Shown here piece by piece: positions 1-8,359 of a DNA stretch of 64,000 bases; within the stretch, counting starts at the first letter, position 1, and every line of letters begins with the position of its first letter. The notes under the pieces are model-generated. The model searched no databases and was not told the DNA's origin. It saw only the letters and a list, made by a program, of their open reading frames with translations. The position numbers were made by a program, and so were the translations under genes. The DNA is from Aquitalea sp. LB_tupeE (GTDB lineage Bacteria > Pseudomonadota > Gammaproteobacteria > Burkholderiales > Chromobacteriaceae): assembly GCF_013391415.1 (NCBI RefSeq), contig NZ_JACAXB010000002.1:62001-126000 (forward strand). The letters run 5' to 3'.

Positions 1-621
1 GCGGCCACCGCCATTGCCGAGGGTCGCTTTGCCAGCCAGATCGTCCCCATCGTCAGCCAGACCCGCAAGGGCGAAGTGGTATTCGATACCGATGAACATC
101 CGCGCGCCACCACGCTGGAAGCACTGGCCAAGATGAAACCCGCATTCAAGAAAGACGGCTCGGTTACTGCTGGTAATGCCTCGGGCATCAATGATGGTGC
201 GGCCTTCCTGGTGCTGGCCGGCGCGGATGCCGCAGCGGCAGCCGGGCAACAGCCGATGGCACGGCTGGTTTCTTACGCGGTGTGCGGCGTACCCAATCAC
301 ATCATGGGTGAAGGCCCGATTCCGGCCACGCAAGCAGCGTTGAAACGTGCAGGGCTGACGCTGGATCAGATGGATGTGATCGAATCCAACGAAGCCTTTG
401 CCGCACAGTCCCTGGCGGTATGCAAGGCGCTGGGGCTGGACCCGGCCCGCGCCAATCCCAATGGCGGTGCCATTGCCCTGGGTCACCCCATCGGAGCCAG
501 CGGTGCGGTGATCGCCACCAAGGCCTTGTACGAACTGCAGCGCGTCAATGGCCGCTATGCACTGGTTACCATGTGCATTGGCGGTGGTCAGGGCATAGCC
601 GTTATTTTCGAACGACTCTGA
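1..621 (+). CDS. acetyl-CoA C-acetyltransferase (thiolase), C-terminal part
   Basis: This is the C-terminal 206 residues of a thiolase; the reading frame is open from base 1 and the start lies outside the window. Thiolases of this type condense or cleave acetyl-CoA/acetoacetyl-CoA, in polyhydroxybutyrate synthesis or in fatty-acid and ketone-body breakdown. Visible family motifs are NASGINDGAA, the ESNEAFAAQ segment, the catalytic-His block GGAIALGHPIGASG and the C-terminal active-site Cys in MCIGGGQG. A terminator follows about 20 nt after the stop, so this is the end of its transcription unit. The sequence alone does not separate a biosynthetic from a degradative role. Confidence 0.93.
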   Translation, partial: AATAIAEGRFASQIVPIVSQTRKGEVVFDTDEHPRATTLEALAKMKPAFKKDGSVTAGNASGINDGAAFLVLAGADAAAAAGQQPMARLVSYAVCGVPNHIMGEGPIPATQAALKRAGLTLDQMDVIESNEAFAAQSLAVCKALGLDPARANPNGGAIALGHPIGASGAVIATKALYELQRVNGRYALVTMCIGGGQGIAVIFERL

Positions 622-640
622 TCCTGTGCCATTGCACTTC

Positions 641-667
641 AACCGCCCGCCTGCCGGGCGGTTTTTG
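641..667 (+). terminator. rho-independent terminator after the thiolase
   Basis: A GC-rich stem (CCGCCCG pairing with CGGGCGG, 4-nt loop) is followed by a run of five T. It starts about 20 nt after the thiolase stop codon. Confidence 0.85.
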
Positions 668-821
668 TTTGGCGGTATCTGCGTCAGGACAAGTAAAATG
701 CATATTCAATACACATATCCGACCTGAACTTATAGAATGGCAGTAGCCTAGCGCGAGCTGTTTTGCTTGCCCGCTTAGTCTTTTCTCCACCCCTCATGGG
801 CCAGCACGCCGAAAGGTTGTC

Positions 822-1862
822 ATGGCAATGAAACGCACACTGCTGATAGTGCTGATGCTGGCCAGTCAGGGCCTGGCGGCGGCATTGGCAGAGCAGCGCT
901 GGGACGGCCCACGCAGTGGCCCACCCCGACAGCCGGGCCATTATCAGGTGCTGTATCTGGCGCAGGATCTGCGTAATGGTGGCATTGCAGGCAGTTATCG
1001 TGCCTTTGCCACTGCTGCCGGGCTGTTGGGATGGCAGTTACAGATCATCGACGGCAAAGGCAGCAGTGCGCTGCTACGCCAGGCACTGGCCAGCGCCGTT
1101 AGCGAACGCCGGGTGCAAGGCGTGGTTCTGGGGGGCATTGCCACCAGCGACCTGAGGGTGGAAATCGGTGCGGCAAGGCAGGCCGGCATTCCGCTGGTGG
1201 GCTGGCATGCCACCGCCACGCCCGGAGCACAGGACGGCTTGTTTTTCAATGTCACCACCGACCCGCAGGAAGTGGCACGGCTGGCCGCTAGCTATGTCAT
1301 CCAGCAAAGTCAGGGCAAGGCCGGGGTAGTAATCTTCAATGATGAGCGCTTTGACATTGCCAATGCCAAAACCCGCTTCATGCAGCAGACGCTGGCACAG
1401 TGCAAGACCTGCAAATTGCTGAGCGTGGAAAACATCCCCATCAACCATGCGGCAGAACGGATGGATGCGGTGGTCAGGCAGTTGAACCAGCGCTATGGCA
1501 AGCAATGGACGCACACACTGGCCATCAACGATGTCTATTTCGATGAAATGAACTATCCGCTGCTGCATGTGCGGCGCACGGATATCCGCAATGTTTCGGC
1601 CGGAGACGGTTCCAGCAAGGCCATCAGCCGCATCCGGGCCGGACTGTCACAGCAAAGTGCAACCGTGGCCGAACCACTTGCGGCGCAAGGCTGGCAGATG
1701 GCAGACGAACTCAACCGCGCCTTTGCCCATGCCAGCCCCAGCGGCTATGCCAGCAAACCCATTCTGCTTACCCGAGAAGTGCTGCAACAGCTGGGCGAGC
1801 AGGAGGTGGATGCCGCCCTGCCCTACCAGCAAGCCTATCGCGCCATCTGGCGTTTGCATTAA
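822..1862 (+). CDS. periplasmic sugar-type ABC binding protein (PBP type I fold)
   Basis: 346 residues. Residues 1-23 form a Sec signal peptide (basic start, then a hydrophobic core, cleavage near ALA-E). The rest has the layout of the periplasmic-binding-protein-like I / LacI-type fold: an early VLYLAQDL strand, the VQGVVLGG segment, and the GVVIFND hinge-region strand. Such proteins bind a sugar or small polar ligand for an ABC importer or for a sensor kinase. No permease or ATPase gene is adjacent, so it is an orphan here. The ATG start has AAAGG 5 nt upstream. The ligand cannot be read from sequence. Confidence 0.75.
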   Translation: MAMKRTLLIVLMLASQGLAAALAEQRWDGPRSGPPRQPGHYQVLYLAQDLRNGGIAGSYRAFATAAGLLGWQLQIIDGKGSSALLRQALASAVSERRVQGVVLGGIATSDLRVEIGAARQAGIPLVGWHATATPGAQDGLFFNVTTDPQEVARLAASYVIQQSQGKAGVVIFNDERFDIANAKTRFMQQTLAQCKTCKLLSVENIPINHAAERMDAVVRQLNQRYGKQWTHTLAINDVYFDEMNYPLLHVRRTDIRNVSAGDGSSKAISRIRAGLSQQSATVAEPLAAQGWQMADELNRAFAHASPSGYASKPILLTREVLQQLGEQEVDAALPYQQAYRAIWRLH

Positions 1863-1880
1863 GCCTGGATTACAGCCCGC

Positions 1881-3158
1881 TCAGGCCAGCAGCTTGCGCT
1901 CGGTTTTTCCATATTTGAGCGACTTTTCATCCGGCACCATCAAGCCGGTTGCCTCCTCCCGTCCTTGCAGAATGAAGCGCGCCTGCGGTTGACCCAGTTG
2001 CTGGGCGGCCAGCTGGCTGTCTGCGCCGATTTCGCCCTTTTTCATGCGATTGACGATCAGCCCTACCGAGGTATCGGCAAAGTCGCGCAGCATCCAGGCA
2101 TCGCCATCGCTGTCGCCCGCCACCAGCACCGGGCCATAGCCCTTCTTGGCCTGCAACTGCTGGCGGATGCCCACCGTCTTGCCGGGGCCCCAGTTGAAAT
2201 GCCAGCCGCTGAGGTAGCGATCGGTATAACGGCCATTGACCATTTCCAGCCGCAAGCCGATGACATTCTCCGGCGGTACGCCATAGCCAAAATCGGCATG
2301 GCCGGCGAATACCCGCACCACGTCGTCGATGGACGCGGTGCTGACATACACATCAATGCCGTTGGCGCGCAGGGTATGCATCAGCCCACGGATTTCCTCA
2401 TGCACGCGGATGCCATGGAAATGGGTATCCGCCACCACCCCCGCCTTGCCTGGCAGGGTATCCGGGCTTTGATAGCGCATCTTGCGCAGGCCATCGCCCA
2501 GCGCGGCCTTGTTGGAGGCCAGGGCCATGGCCTGCAGTTCGGCCGTGCTCATGTTCTTGTAGAAATAGATGATCCACTTGTAGCCGATTTCCAGCGGGAA
2601 ACTGTCGCAGATGGCGTCGTACATGAAGTACAGCTTGGCGCGGAAATCCTTGAACTGGTCGCTGGCCTGCACGTCCTCCAGGCTGCGGCTGCCAGCCAAC
2701 CCCTGATAGTTGGCATACAGCCAGCGATAGTCCGCCACCACATCGGCTGCGATGTCGGCCATGCGTACCGGCTTGCCATCCACCGTCTTGTAGTCGGCCA
2801 TGAAGGTTTCATCCGGCACGTCACGCCACACGACCTGGTGGAACTCCTCGGGCGTCAGCTTGTACTGCAGATGGTTGATCTGGTACATCAGCAACGCTTC
2901 TTCACAGTCATTCATGATGCAGGTGTTATCCCAGTCAAACACGGCATAAGGCTTGCGATCGGCGCGGTAAGTGGGGCTGTGACGGCCGTACTGGTCCAGC
3001 AGCAATTGCAGGCGCGCGGCATTAAGTGGCGACCAGCGTGCGGTATCCAGCGGTACGCTGGCCGTGTTGCTCTGGGCACGGGCTGATGAAGAGGCCAGCA
3101 ACAAGGGGCTGCTGGCGGACACGGCGGCAAGGGCATGAATGAACTGGCGGCGTTGCAT
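1881..3158 (-). CDS. exported HAD-family phosphatase (phosphorylcholine phosphatase-like)
   Basis: 425 residues. The N-terminus carries a twin-arginine-like signal (RRQFIHAL, then a hydrophobic stretch and an ARA-Q cleavage site), so the enzyme probably acts in the periplasm. HAD motif I is DWDNT at about residues 75-79, with nucleophile D75 and acid D77. The late motif VAGDSDGDAW supplies the metal-binding acidic residues. Overall it resembles secreted phosphorylcholine/phosphoserine-type phosphatases. The start at 3158 is preferred to a longer in-frame start at 3200, because GGGAGA precedes it and the signal peptide then begins at residue 1. It is divergent from the DeoR regulator, which may control it (inference). 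Confidence 0.75.
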   Translation of the reverse strand: MQRRQFIHALAAVSASSPLLLASSSARAQSNTASVPLDTARWSPLNAARLQLLLDQYGRHSPTYRADRKPYAVFDWDNTCIMNDCEEALLMYQINHLQYKLTPEEFHQVVWRDVPDETFMADYKTVDGKPVRMADIAADVVADYRWLYANYQGLAGSRSLEDVQASDQFKDFRAKLYFMYDAICDSFPLEIGYKWIIYFYKNMSTAELQAMALASNKAALGDGLRKMRYQSPDTLPGKAGVVADTHFHGIRVHEEIRGLMHTLRANGIDVYVSTASIDDVVRVFAGHADFGYGVPPENVIGLRLEMVNGRYTDRYLSGWHFNWGPGKTVGIRQQLQAKKGYGPVLVAGDSDGDAWMLRDFADTSVGLIVNRMKKGEIGADSQLAAQQLGQPQARFILQGREEATGLMVPDEKSLKYGKTERKLLA

Positions 3159-3365
3159 GGTATCTCCCGATCCGGATGACAAAGGAAGACGGGAGGCCAT
3201 GCCAGCCCGTCAGCATGGCCAGCATAATAAACACCCAATATTACAACTTTGCCACAAAAGTACACAAAGCGTGCAAATCCGACCTGCAAAATCCAGCAGC
3301 CGACCGGCTTGACAGGGCAGCAAAGCCAGGGAGAATGAGCAGGCAAATTTCAGGGGGAAACGCCC

Positions 3366-4133
3366 ATGTGGCAAGAAGAGCGCTACCAGCGCATCCGTGC
3401 CTTGCTGGCATTGGAGCAGCGCATCAGCACTGACCGGCTAGTCAGGGAGCTACAGGTATCGCGCGAAACAGTCAGGCGCGACGTTGCCGCGCTGGAAGCG
3501 CTGGGTCAGTTACGCCGCACCCATGGCGGCATCGTGCGTCCCAGCGCAACGGAAGCCCCGATTGCCGAACGGGCGCAGCTCAACGTCCGTTTCAAGGAGG
3601 ACATTGCCCGTGCGGTGTGCAGCAGGCTCAGTGCCGGGCAAACCGTGTTCATTGATGCCGGCACCACCACCGCCCTGCTGGCCCGGCAACTGGCCGGCCT
3701 CTCCGGCCTGACCATCATCACCAATGCTTTTGATGTGGCACTGGCACTGCGCCAGCCAGAAGGGGGCAAGCGCCATCAGCTCATCATGCTGGGTGGGGAA
3801 ATGGGCGAACGTGCCGCAGCCACGGTGGGTGGCAGCACGGTGAATGCCATCCGCCATTACCGGGCAGACATCGCCCTACTGTCCCCGGTGGGCGTCAGCT
3901 GCGATATGGGGGCCAGTAATTACGATCTTGCCGAGGCTGAAGTGGCCCTTGCCATGAGCGAGCAGGCAGATCAAACCTTTATCCTGGCCGATGCCAGCAA
4001 GCTGGGCGTCAGCAGCCGCTTCAGCCTGTGCCGGGCGGAAGCCATCGACTTGCTGGTCAGCAATCAGTCAGCAGCCGAATCGCCCGCCTGCCAGGCACTG
4101 GCAACACAGGTGGGTGAGCTGTGGCTGGTGTGA
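3366..4133 (+). CDS. DeoR/GlpR-family transcriptional regulator
   Basis: 255 residues. The N-terminal DeoR-type winged helix-turn-helix spans about residues 5-58, including ISTDRLVRELQVSRETVRRD and the RTHGG wing. The C-terminal DeoR sensor domain has the phosphosugar-binding signature DAGTTT (about residue 97) and the ITNAFDVA, GGEM and DASKLG blocks. Family members repress sugar or glycerol catabolic genes and are released by a phosphorylated sugar. AGGGGG precedes the ATG. The gene is divergent from the exported phosphatase across about 200 nt, the usual arrangement for a local regulator. Confidence 0.9.
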   Translation: MWQEERYQRIRALLALEQRISTDRLVRELQVSRETVRRDVAALEALGQLRRTHGGIVRPSATEAPIAERAQLNVRFKEDIARAVCSRLSAGQTVFIDAGTTTALLARQLAGLSGLTIITNAFDVALALRQPEGGKRHQLIMLGGEMGERAAATVGGSTVNAIRHYRADIALLSPVGVSCDMGASNYDLAEAEVALAMSEQADQTFILADASKLGVSSRFSLCRAEAIDLLVSNQSAAESPACQALATQVGELWLV

Positions 4134-4243
4134 TACGCCGCAAGCTGATACCAAGATGGCATATGCAAACAAGCAAATGTTATTTTTGTTATATTAAAAA
4201 CAGAAATATCCTGCTTTGAGTTATATAAATTCAAGGCATGGTC

Positions 4244-5173
4244 ATGAACTTCCAGCAACTGCGCATCATCCGCGAAACCGTGCGCCAGAACTTCAACCTC
4301 ACCGAAGTCGCCAACGCGCTGTACACCTCGCAATCCGGCGTCAGCAAACACATCAAGGACCTGGAAGACGAACTGGGCGTCGAGTTGTTCGTGCGCAAGG
4401 GCAAGCGTTTCCTGGGGCTGACCGACCCTGGCAAGGAATTGCTGATCATCGTGGAGCGCATGCTGCTGGACGCAGGCAACATCAAGCGCCTGGCCGAGCA
4501 GTTCAGCCTGCGCGATGAAGGCCAGCTGACCATTGCCACCACCCACACCCAGGCGCGCTATGCGCTGCCCAAGGTGGTGACCGCCTTCAAGAAAGCCTTT
4601 CCCAAAGTACACCTGGTGCTGCATCAGGCCAGCCCGGAAGAGCTGGTACGCCTGTTGCAGTCCGGCGATGCCGATATCGGCATTGCTACCGAAGCGGTGG
4701 CCGAAGTGCCCGAGCTGGTTTCCTTTCCCTACTATGGCTGGTACCACAGCGTGATTGCCCCGCCGGAACATCCGCTGCATCAGCAAACCCTGTCGCTGGA
4801 AACACTGGCCGAGTACCCGATTGTCACCTATCACCAGGGCTTTACCGGTCGTGCACAGATTGACCGTGCCTTTGCCCGCGCCGGGCTGGTGCCGGACATC
4901 GTGATGTCGGCACTGGATGCCGACGTGATCAAGACCTATGTGGAGCTGGAGCTGGCAGTCGGCATTGTCGCCTCCATGGCGGTGGACCCGCAGCGCGACC
5001 AGGCGGTGAAAGTGGTGCCGGGCGAGCCGCTGTTCGGCCAGCAAACCACCCGCATTGCCATTCGTCGCGGTCATTATCTGCGCAGCTACGCCTACCGTTT
5101 CATCGAGCTGTGCTCGTCCGCGCTGGATGAAAGCACGGTGCGCAGCGCCCTGAACCCGGCCTTGCAGGACTGA
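4244..5173 (+). CDS. cysB: LysR-type regulator CysB
   Basis: 309 residues, close to CysB of other proteobacteria. The N-terminus MNFQQLRIIRE and the HTH segment LTEVANALYTSQSGVSKHI are characteristic, as are TTHTQARYALP and the Q-F-T-G-R effector loop (HQGFTGRAQ). CysB activates sulfate assimilation and cysteine synthesis genes in response to O- or N-acetylserine. Two ATGs are possible (4238 and 4244). AAGG at 4233-4236 is too close to the first and 7 nt from the second, and the second also gives the canonical N-terminus. The upstream 100 nt are AT-rich and probably contain the promoter. No cys structural genes adjoin it. Confidence 0.93.
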   Translation: MNFQQLRIIRETVRQNFNLTEVANALYTSQSGVSKHIKDLEDELGVELFVRKGKRFLGLTDPGKELLIIVERMLLDAGNIKRLAEQFSLRDEGQLTIATTHTQARYALPKVVTAFKKAFPKVHLVLHQASPEELVRLLQSGDADIGIATEAVAEVPELVSFPYYGWYHSVIAPPEHPLHQQTLSLETLAEYPIVTYHQGFTGRAQIDRAFARAGLVPDIVMSALDADVIKTYVELELAVGIVASMAVDPQRDQAVKVVPGEPLFGQQTTRIAIRRGHYLRSYAYRFIELCSSALDESTVRSALNPALQD

Positions 5174-5296
5174 AACGGCAGGCAAGGTCCGGCCTTACAA
5201 CTATTGATGTTTCTTGCCGCAAGTTGACGTACGGACAGGGTATGGTGCAGGTTTTATCACCATGCCCTGCTCCAGGCAGGCCAGGACTGCCCTGTC

Positions 5297-5662
5297 ATGT
5301 TAAAGGCGCTCTCCCGACTGGTATCCCGACGCCCGCCACTGCCTGCGCTGACGCATGGCAGCATCAATACCCTGTGCCATGATTTTCTGCCACGCGTCCA
5401 GGCGCTGAACCGCGAGCGGCTGGACACCATCCAGCAACAACCAGCACAGCATCCCGCCCTGTACCGGGAAGACAGCATGAACCTGTACCAACGCGCGAGC
5501 CTGTATCTGGAATACGGCGAATGGCACAAGGCGCGCCAGTTGCTGGACGCGGCGGCCCGGCGTCTGCAAGCGCATGCCCCGGATGCCGCCGCCACCCTGC
5601 TGCATTTGTGCCGCGACATGCAAGCAGCCGAGCTGGAACAGCGGGAACTTCTGCGTGATTAA
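5297..5662 (+). CDS. hypothetical protein, 121 aa
   Basis: I do not recognise a family. The product is soluble with no signal peptide or membrane segment. It is predicted to be mostly helical, Arg/Leu/Ala-rich, with a repeated pattern resembling one helical hairpin (YQRASLYLEYGEWHKARQLLDAAARRLQ), which could be a single TPR-like unit. It sits between cysB and pagP on the same strand. The ribosome-binding site is weak (AGGAC about 10 nt upstream). Coding use resembles the neighbours, so it is probably real. Confidence 0.6.
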   Translation: MLKALSRLVSRRPPLPALTHGSINTLCHDFLPRVQALNRERLDTIQQQPAQHPALYREDSMNLYQRASLYLEYGEWHKARQLLDAAARRLQAHAPDAAATLLHLCRDMQAAELEQRELLRD

Positions 5663-5779
5663 ACCGGTCTAGCCGAGCTGACTTGACCTGCTGGCCAGTA
5701 CAGGTAACATCCCCAGCCCTGCCCTATTTTTGCAATCGTGCTGCCATTCTGGCTGGCAGCACACCGCCAGTTGAGATTC

Positions 5780-6334
5780 ATGTCCGCTTATACCCGTTTT
5801 ACCACTACCCTTGTCCTTGGCAGCGCCTTGTCCTGTCTGCTCTCCAGCCCGGCGCGTGCCGACTCCTGGCTGGAGACCGCCAGCAACGAAGTCCAGCATG
5901 TCTGGAACGATGGCACGCTGGATGCCTATTTGCCCTTGAACACCTATCACATGCGCTGGGCCTATACCAAAGAGAAGATCGCCGAGTTCAATGAAAACCC
6001 CTGGGGCTTTGGCCTGGGCCGCAGCCTGCGTGACGACAATGACAACTGGCATGCGCTGTACGCCATGGCTTTTCTTGACTCGCACAAAAAAGTAGAGCCG
6101 ATTGCCGGCTATGCCTATACCCACCCCTTTGTCCGCCTGGGCGAATGGCGGGCGGAAATCGGCTATACCGCTTTCATCACCTCGCGCACCGACACCCTGC
6201 ACTCCTTCCCCTTCCCCGGGGTGCTGCCGCTGGTGGGCATCAGCTATGGCAATCTGACCATCAACAGCACCTATATTCCCGGCGGCAAGGGCAATGGCAA
6301 TGTGCTGTTTACCTTTGCCCATTACCACTTCTAA
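5780..6334 (+). CDS. pagP: lipid A palmitoyltransferase PagP
   Basis: 184 residues. PagP is an outer-membrane eight-stranded beta-barrel that moves a palmitoyl chain from phospholipid to lipid A, giving resistance to cationic peptides. A signal peptide (residues 1-27, cleavage at ARA-D) precedes the barrel. The catalytic triad is visible as H57 in TYHMRWAY and D100-S101 in FLDSHKK, followed by the PIAGY block, and the chain ends in an aromatic residue (HYHF) as expected for outer-membrane proteins. The ATG at 5780 is chosen over an upstream in-frame start at 5738 because it begins the signal peptide. A palindromic repeat starts 2 nt after the stop. Confidence 0.92.
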   Translation: MSAYTRFTTTLVLGSALSCLLSSPARADSWLETASNEVQHVWNDGTLDAYLPLNTYHMRWAYTKEKIAEFNENPWGFGLGRSLRDDNDNWHALYAMAFLDSHKKVEPIAGYAYTHPFVRLGEWRAEIGYTAFITSRTDTLHSFPFPGVLPLVGISYGNLTINSTYIPGGKGNGNVLFTFAHYHF

Positions 6335-6336
6335 GT

Positions 6337-6408
6337 GCGGCTGACAAAAACCCTGCTGCTGCGTTGCGCCTCCTTGCCCCAGGGACGCTACGCTATGTTG
6401 TTAGCCGC
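6337..6408 (+). repeat. dispersed palindromic repeat, copy 1 (internally deleted)
   Basis: The left end GCGGCTGACAAAA and right end TTGTTAGCCGC are inverted repeats. This copy is 72 bp against 105-110 bp for full copies. The missing part corresponds exactly to the central segment lying between two CCTTGCC direct repeats in the full-length copy at 22355, so it looks like a recombination or slippage deletion. The element begins 2 nt after the pagP stop codon. Confidence 0.85.
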
Positions 6409-6533
6409 GCCAAGCCCGGAACTTGCCCCGGCTGTGCATGTAAAGCATGTTAAACGGGGCTAATTGGCTTCACTTCGCTCAAAGCGGTGTAAAGCTGGCA
6501 GAGGCCTGATTGTGCCGCTGCCAGCGCCTGACT

Positions 6534-6556
6534 ATGGTGAGCATATTGTTCACCAT
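6534..6556. promoter_or_regulatory. dyad upstream of the His/Pro-rich protein gene
   Basis: ATGGTGA and TCACCAT form perfect 7-bp inverted arms with a 9-nt AT-rich spacer. The dyad ends 15 nt before the start codon of the next gene and just upstream of its GCAGGA ribosome-binding site. It could be a repressor operator or a translational hairpin; no known consensus is recognised. Confidence 0.4.
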
Positions 6557-6571
6557 GTAAGCAGGACTCTC

Positions 6572-6961
6572 ATGCGCCCCTCTCACTTTTTCCTTGTCAG
6601 CGCCGCTTTGGGCCTGCTGTTATGCAACACCAGCCAAGCTGCGGACAGCAGCATGCCGCCAGATTCACCTGTACATCGTTGCCAGCCCGAAGCGCATGAC
6701 GCCTCCATGCCGGAGCACCCGCCCTGCGAGGCAGGTGGCCACCATCCGGCCGATGAGCATGCGCACATGCCACCGCCGCCGCATGAGCCGCCCCTGGCTG
6801 CCGTCAAAGCCTGCGTAGGCAAGAAGATAGGCAGCAAGACCACCATATACCTGCACGGCGACAGCATTCCCGCCATATGCCAGCCCTACGACGGCATGGT
6901 ACTGGCCAGGCCGCTGCGACCGCAGGCCCCGCAGGAAGACGGCCCGCACGCTCCGCAGTAA
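6572..6961 (+). CDS. small exported His/Pro-rich protein
   Basis: 129 residues. Residues 1-23 are a Sec signal peptide (cleavage at SQA-A). The mature chain is rich in His and Pro, with clusters such as HHPADEHAHM and PPPPHEPP, and has four Cys. This suggests metal binding or a cell-envelope role. The C-terminal part (ACVGKKIGSKTTIYLHGDS) looks like a small compact domain, but I cannot name a family. A longer upstream start is possible at 6464; the ATG at 6572 has GCAGGA upstream and starts the signal peptide. It is convergent with the urea operon. A link to nickel or urease is only conjecture. Confidence 0.6.
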   Translation: MRPSHFFLVSAALGLLLCNTSQAADSSMPPDSPVHRCQPEAHDASMPEHPPCEAGGHHPADEHAHMPPPPHEPPLAAVKACVGKKIGSKTTIYLHGDSIPAICQPYDGMVLARPLRPQAPQEDGPHAPQ

Positions 6962-6962
6962 G

Positions 6963-7072
6963 AGCAGCTAACAAAATAGCGTAGCCTCCCTGGGGCAAGG
7001 CGCGCCGACGCAAACAGTACATTGAGTACGGCAAGGAGGCGCAACGCGGCAGCAGGTTTTTTGTTAGCGGCT
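6963..7072 (-). repeat. dispersed palindromic repeat, copy 2
   Basis: Full-length copy (110 bp) with ends GCAGCTAACAAAA and TTTTTTGTTAGCGGCT. Read on the minus strand it matches the copy at 22355 along nearly its whole length, including the core GTACTGT-TGCGTCGGC. It lies between the convergent His/Pro-rich gene and ureG. Its oriented 'A' end (the CTGCTGCG side) faces the ureG 3' end. Confidence 0.9.
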
Positions 7073-7157
7073 CCAAGAGCACTGCTGCCATGACAAGGCC
7101 GGGCATGGCCCGGCCTTGTCACATCAACTCACCATCTGTTTGCCCAGAACAACTGGC

Positions 7158-7769
7158 TTACAGCTTGAGCATGCCCTTCTCCTCGATGATGGCGATGATG
7201 TCCGAGAGGCCCTGCCCGCTTTTCAGATTACTGAACACAAACGGCCGCTCGCCGCGCATCTTGCGTGCATCGCGCTCCATCACCTCCAGCGAGGCCCCCA
7301 CCAGCGGTGCCAGGTCGATCTTGTTGATCACCAAGAGGTCCGACTTGCAAATGCCCGGCCCGCCCTTGCGCGGAATCTTGTCACCGGCAGACACATCGAT
7401 CACGTAAATGGTGAGGTCGGACAACTCCGGGCTGAAGGTGGCAGCCAGATTGTCGCCACCACTTTCGATGAAAATCACGTCCAGCCCCGGATGGCGGGCA
7501 TTGAGCCGTGCCACGGCTTCCAGATTGATCGAAGCATCTTCGCGAATGGCGGTATGCGGGCAGCCGCCGGTTTCCACCCCGATGATGCGGTCCGGCGACA
7601 GGGCTTCGTTCTTCACCAGAAACTGGGCATCTTCCTGGGTGTAAATGTCATTGGTGACCACGGCCACGTTGTAGATGTCGCGCAGGGCGCTGCACAAGGC
7701 CCAGGTGAGGTGGGTCTTGCCCGAGCCGACCGGCCCGCCAATACCCACGCGAAGTGCGCTCTTTTTCAT
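7158..7769 (-). CDS. ureG: urease accessory GTPase UreG
   Basis: 203 residues, the standard length. UreG is the GTPase of the nickel-insertion complex (UreD-UreF-UreG, with UreE as nickel donor). Visible are the P-loop [11 protein letters not shown] (residues 11-21), the metal-binding Cys-Pro-His motif in GGCPHTAIR, the [15 protein letters not shown] block, and NKIDLAP as the guanine-specificity motif. Its ATG overlaps the stop of the upstream GNAT gene by 4 nt, so they are translationally coupled. AAGGA lies 8 nt before the start. It is the last gene of the operon. Confidence 0.97.
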   Translation of the reverse strand: MKKSALRVGIGGPVGSGKTHLTWALCSALRDIYNVAVVTNDIYTQEDAQFLVKNEALSPDRIIGVETGGCPHTAIREDASINLEAVARLNARHPGLDVIFIESGGDNLAATFSPELSDLTIYVIDVSAGDKIPRKGGPGICKSDLLVINKIDLAPLVGASLEVMERDARKMRGERPFVFSNLKSGQGLSDIIAIIEEKGMLKL

Positions 7770-8275
7770 GCCGGATGTCCTTTTTGTTGGGTTAGTTCGG
7801 TAGCAGCTAAGGGATGAGCCTGGATTTCCAGGCTCATGAAGATGCTGAAGGGATCTTCACGGTAATGGGCAAACGGCCCGCAGCGGTTAAAGCCAAAGCC
7901 TTCATATAGCGCCAGGGCGGGCAGGAATGCCGCGGTGCTGCCGGTTTCCAGGCTGAGCCGCTGATAGCCACGCTGCTGCGCTGTGTGCAGGATTTGCGCC
8001 AGAATGCGCTGTGCCACACCCTTGCGCAGATGGGCGGCAGCGGTTCGCATGGATTTGATTTCGCCATGCGCGGGGTCAAGCTGCTTGAGTGCGCCGCAAC
8101 CCAGCACCTGCTCGCCCTCCCACGCGGTCCAGAAAGTGAGCTCGGCGGCCTTCAGGCCAGAAAGGTCCAGCGCGTGTACGCTTTCCGCTGGCGAATTGGC
8201 ATACATGCCGGCCAGATGCTCTTGCAATAGCGCGTGCACGCGCGGGTCAGTCAGGTCATCGATGATGATTTGCAT
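7766..8275 (-). CDS. GNAT-family N-acetyltransferase inside the urease operon
   Basis: 169 residues with a complete GNAT fold: the beta-strand [21 protein letters not shown], the acetyl-CoA pyrophosphate loop [10 protein letters not shown] (R/Q-x-x-G-x-A type) and the C-terminal ALYEGFGF block. It transfers an acetyl group from acetyl-CoA to an unknown amine. It lies between ureF (84-nt gap) and ureG (4-nt overlap), where a GNAT gene is not part of the canonical urease set. The start at 8275 is preferred to an in-frame start at 8314 because it matches the family N-terminus. Whether it acts in urease maturation or is a passenger cannot be told. Confidence 0.85.
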   Translation of the reverse strand: MQIIIDDLTDPRVHALLQEHLAGMYANSPAESVHALDLSGLKAAELTFWTAWEGEQVLGCGALKQLDPAHGEIKSMRTAAAHLRKGVAQRILAQILHTAQQRGYQRLSLETGSTAAFLPALALYEGFGFNRCGPFAHYREDPFSIFMSLEIQAHPLAATELTQQKGHPA

Positions 8276-8359
8276 GGTATTAGGCTTTTTCAGAATGCTG
8301 AAACACAGGACCAAGGCCTTGCCATCGCTCCGTGACAGACAAACAGTCAGGATGCTGGC

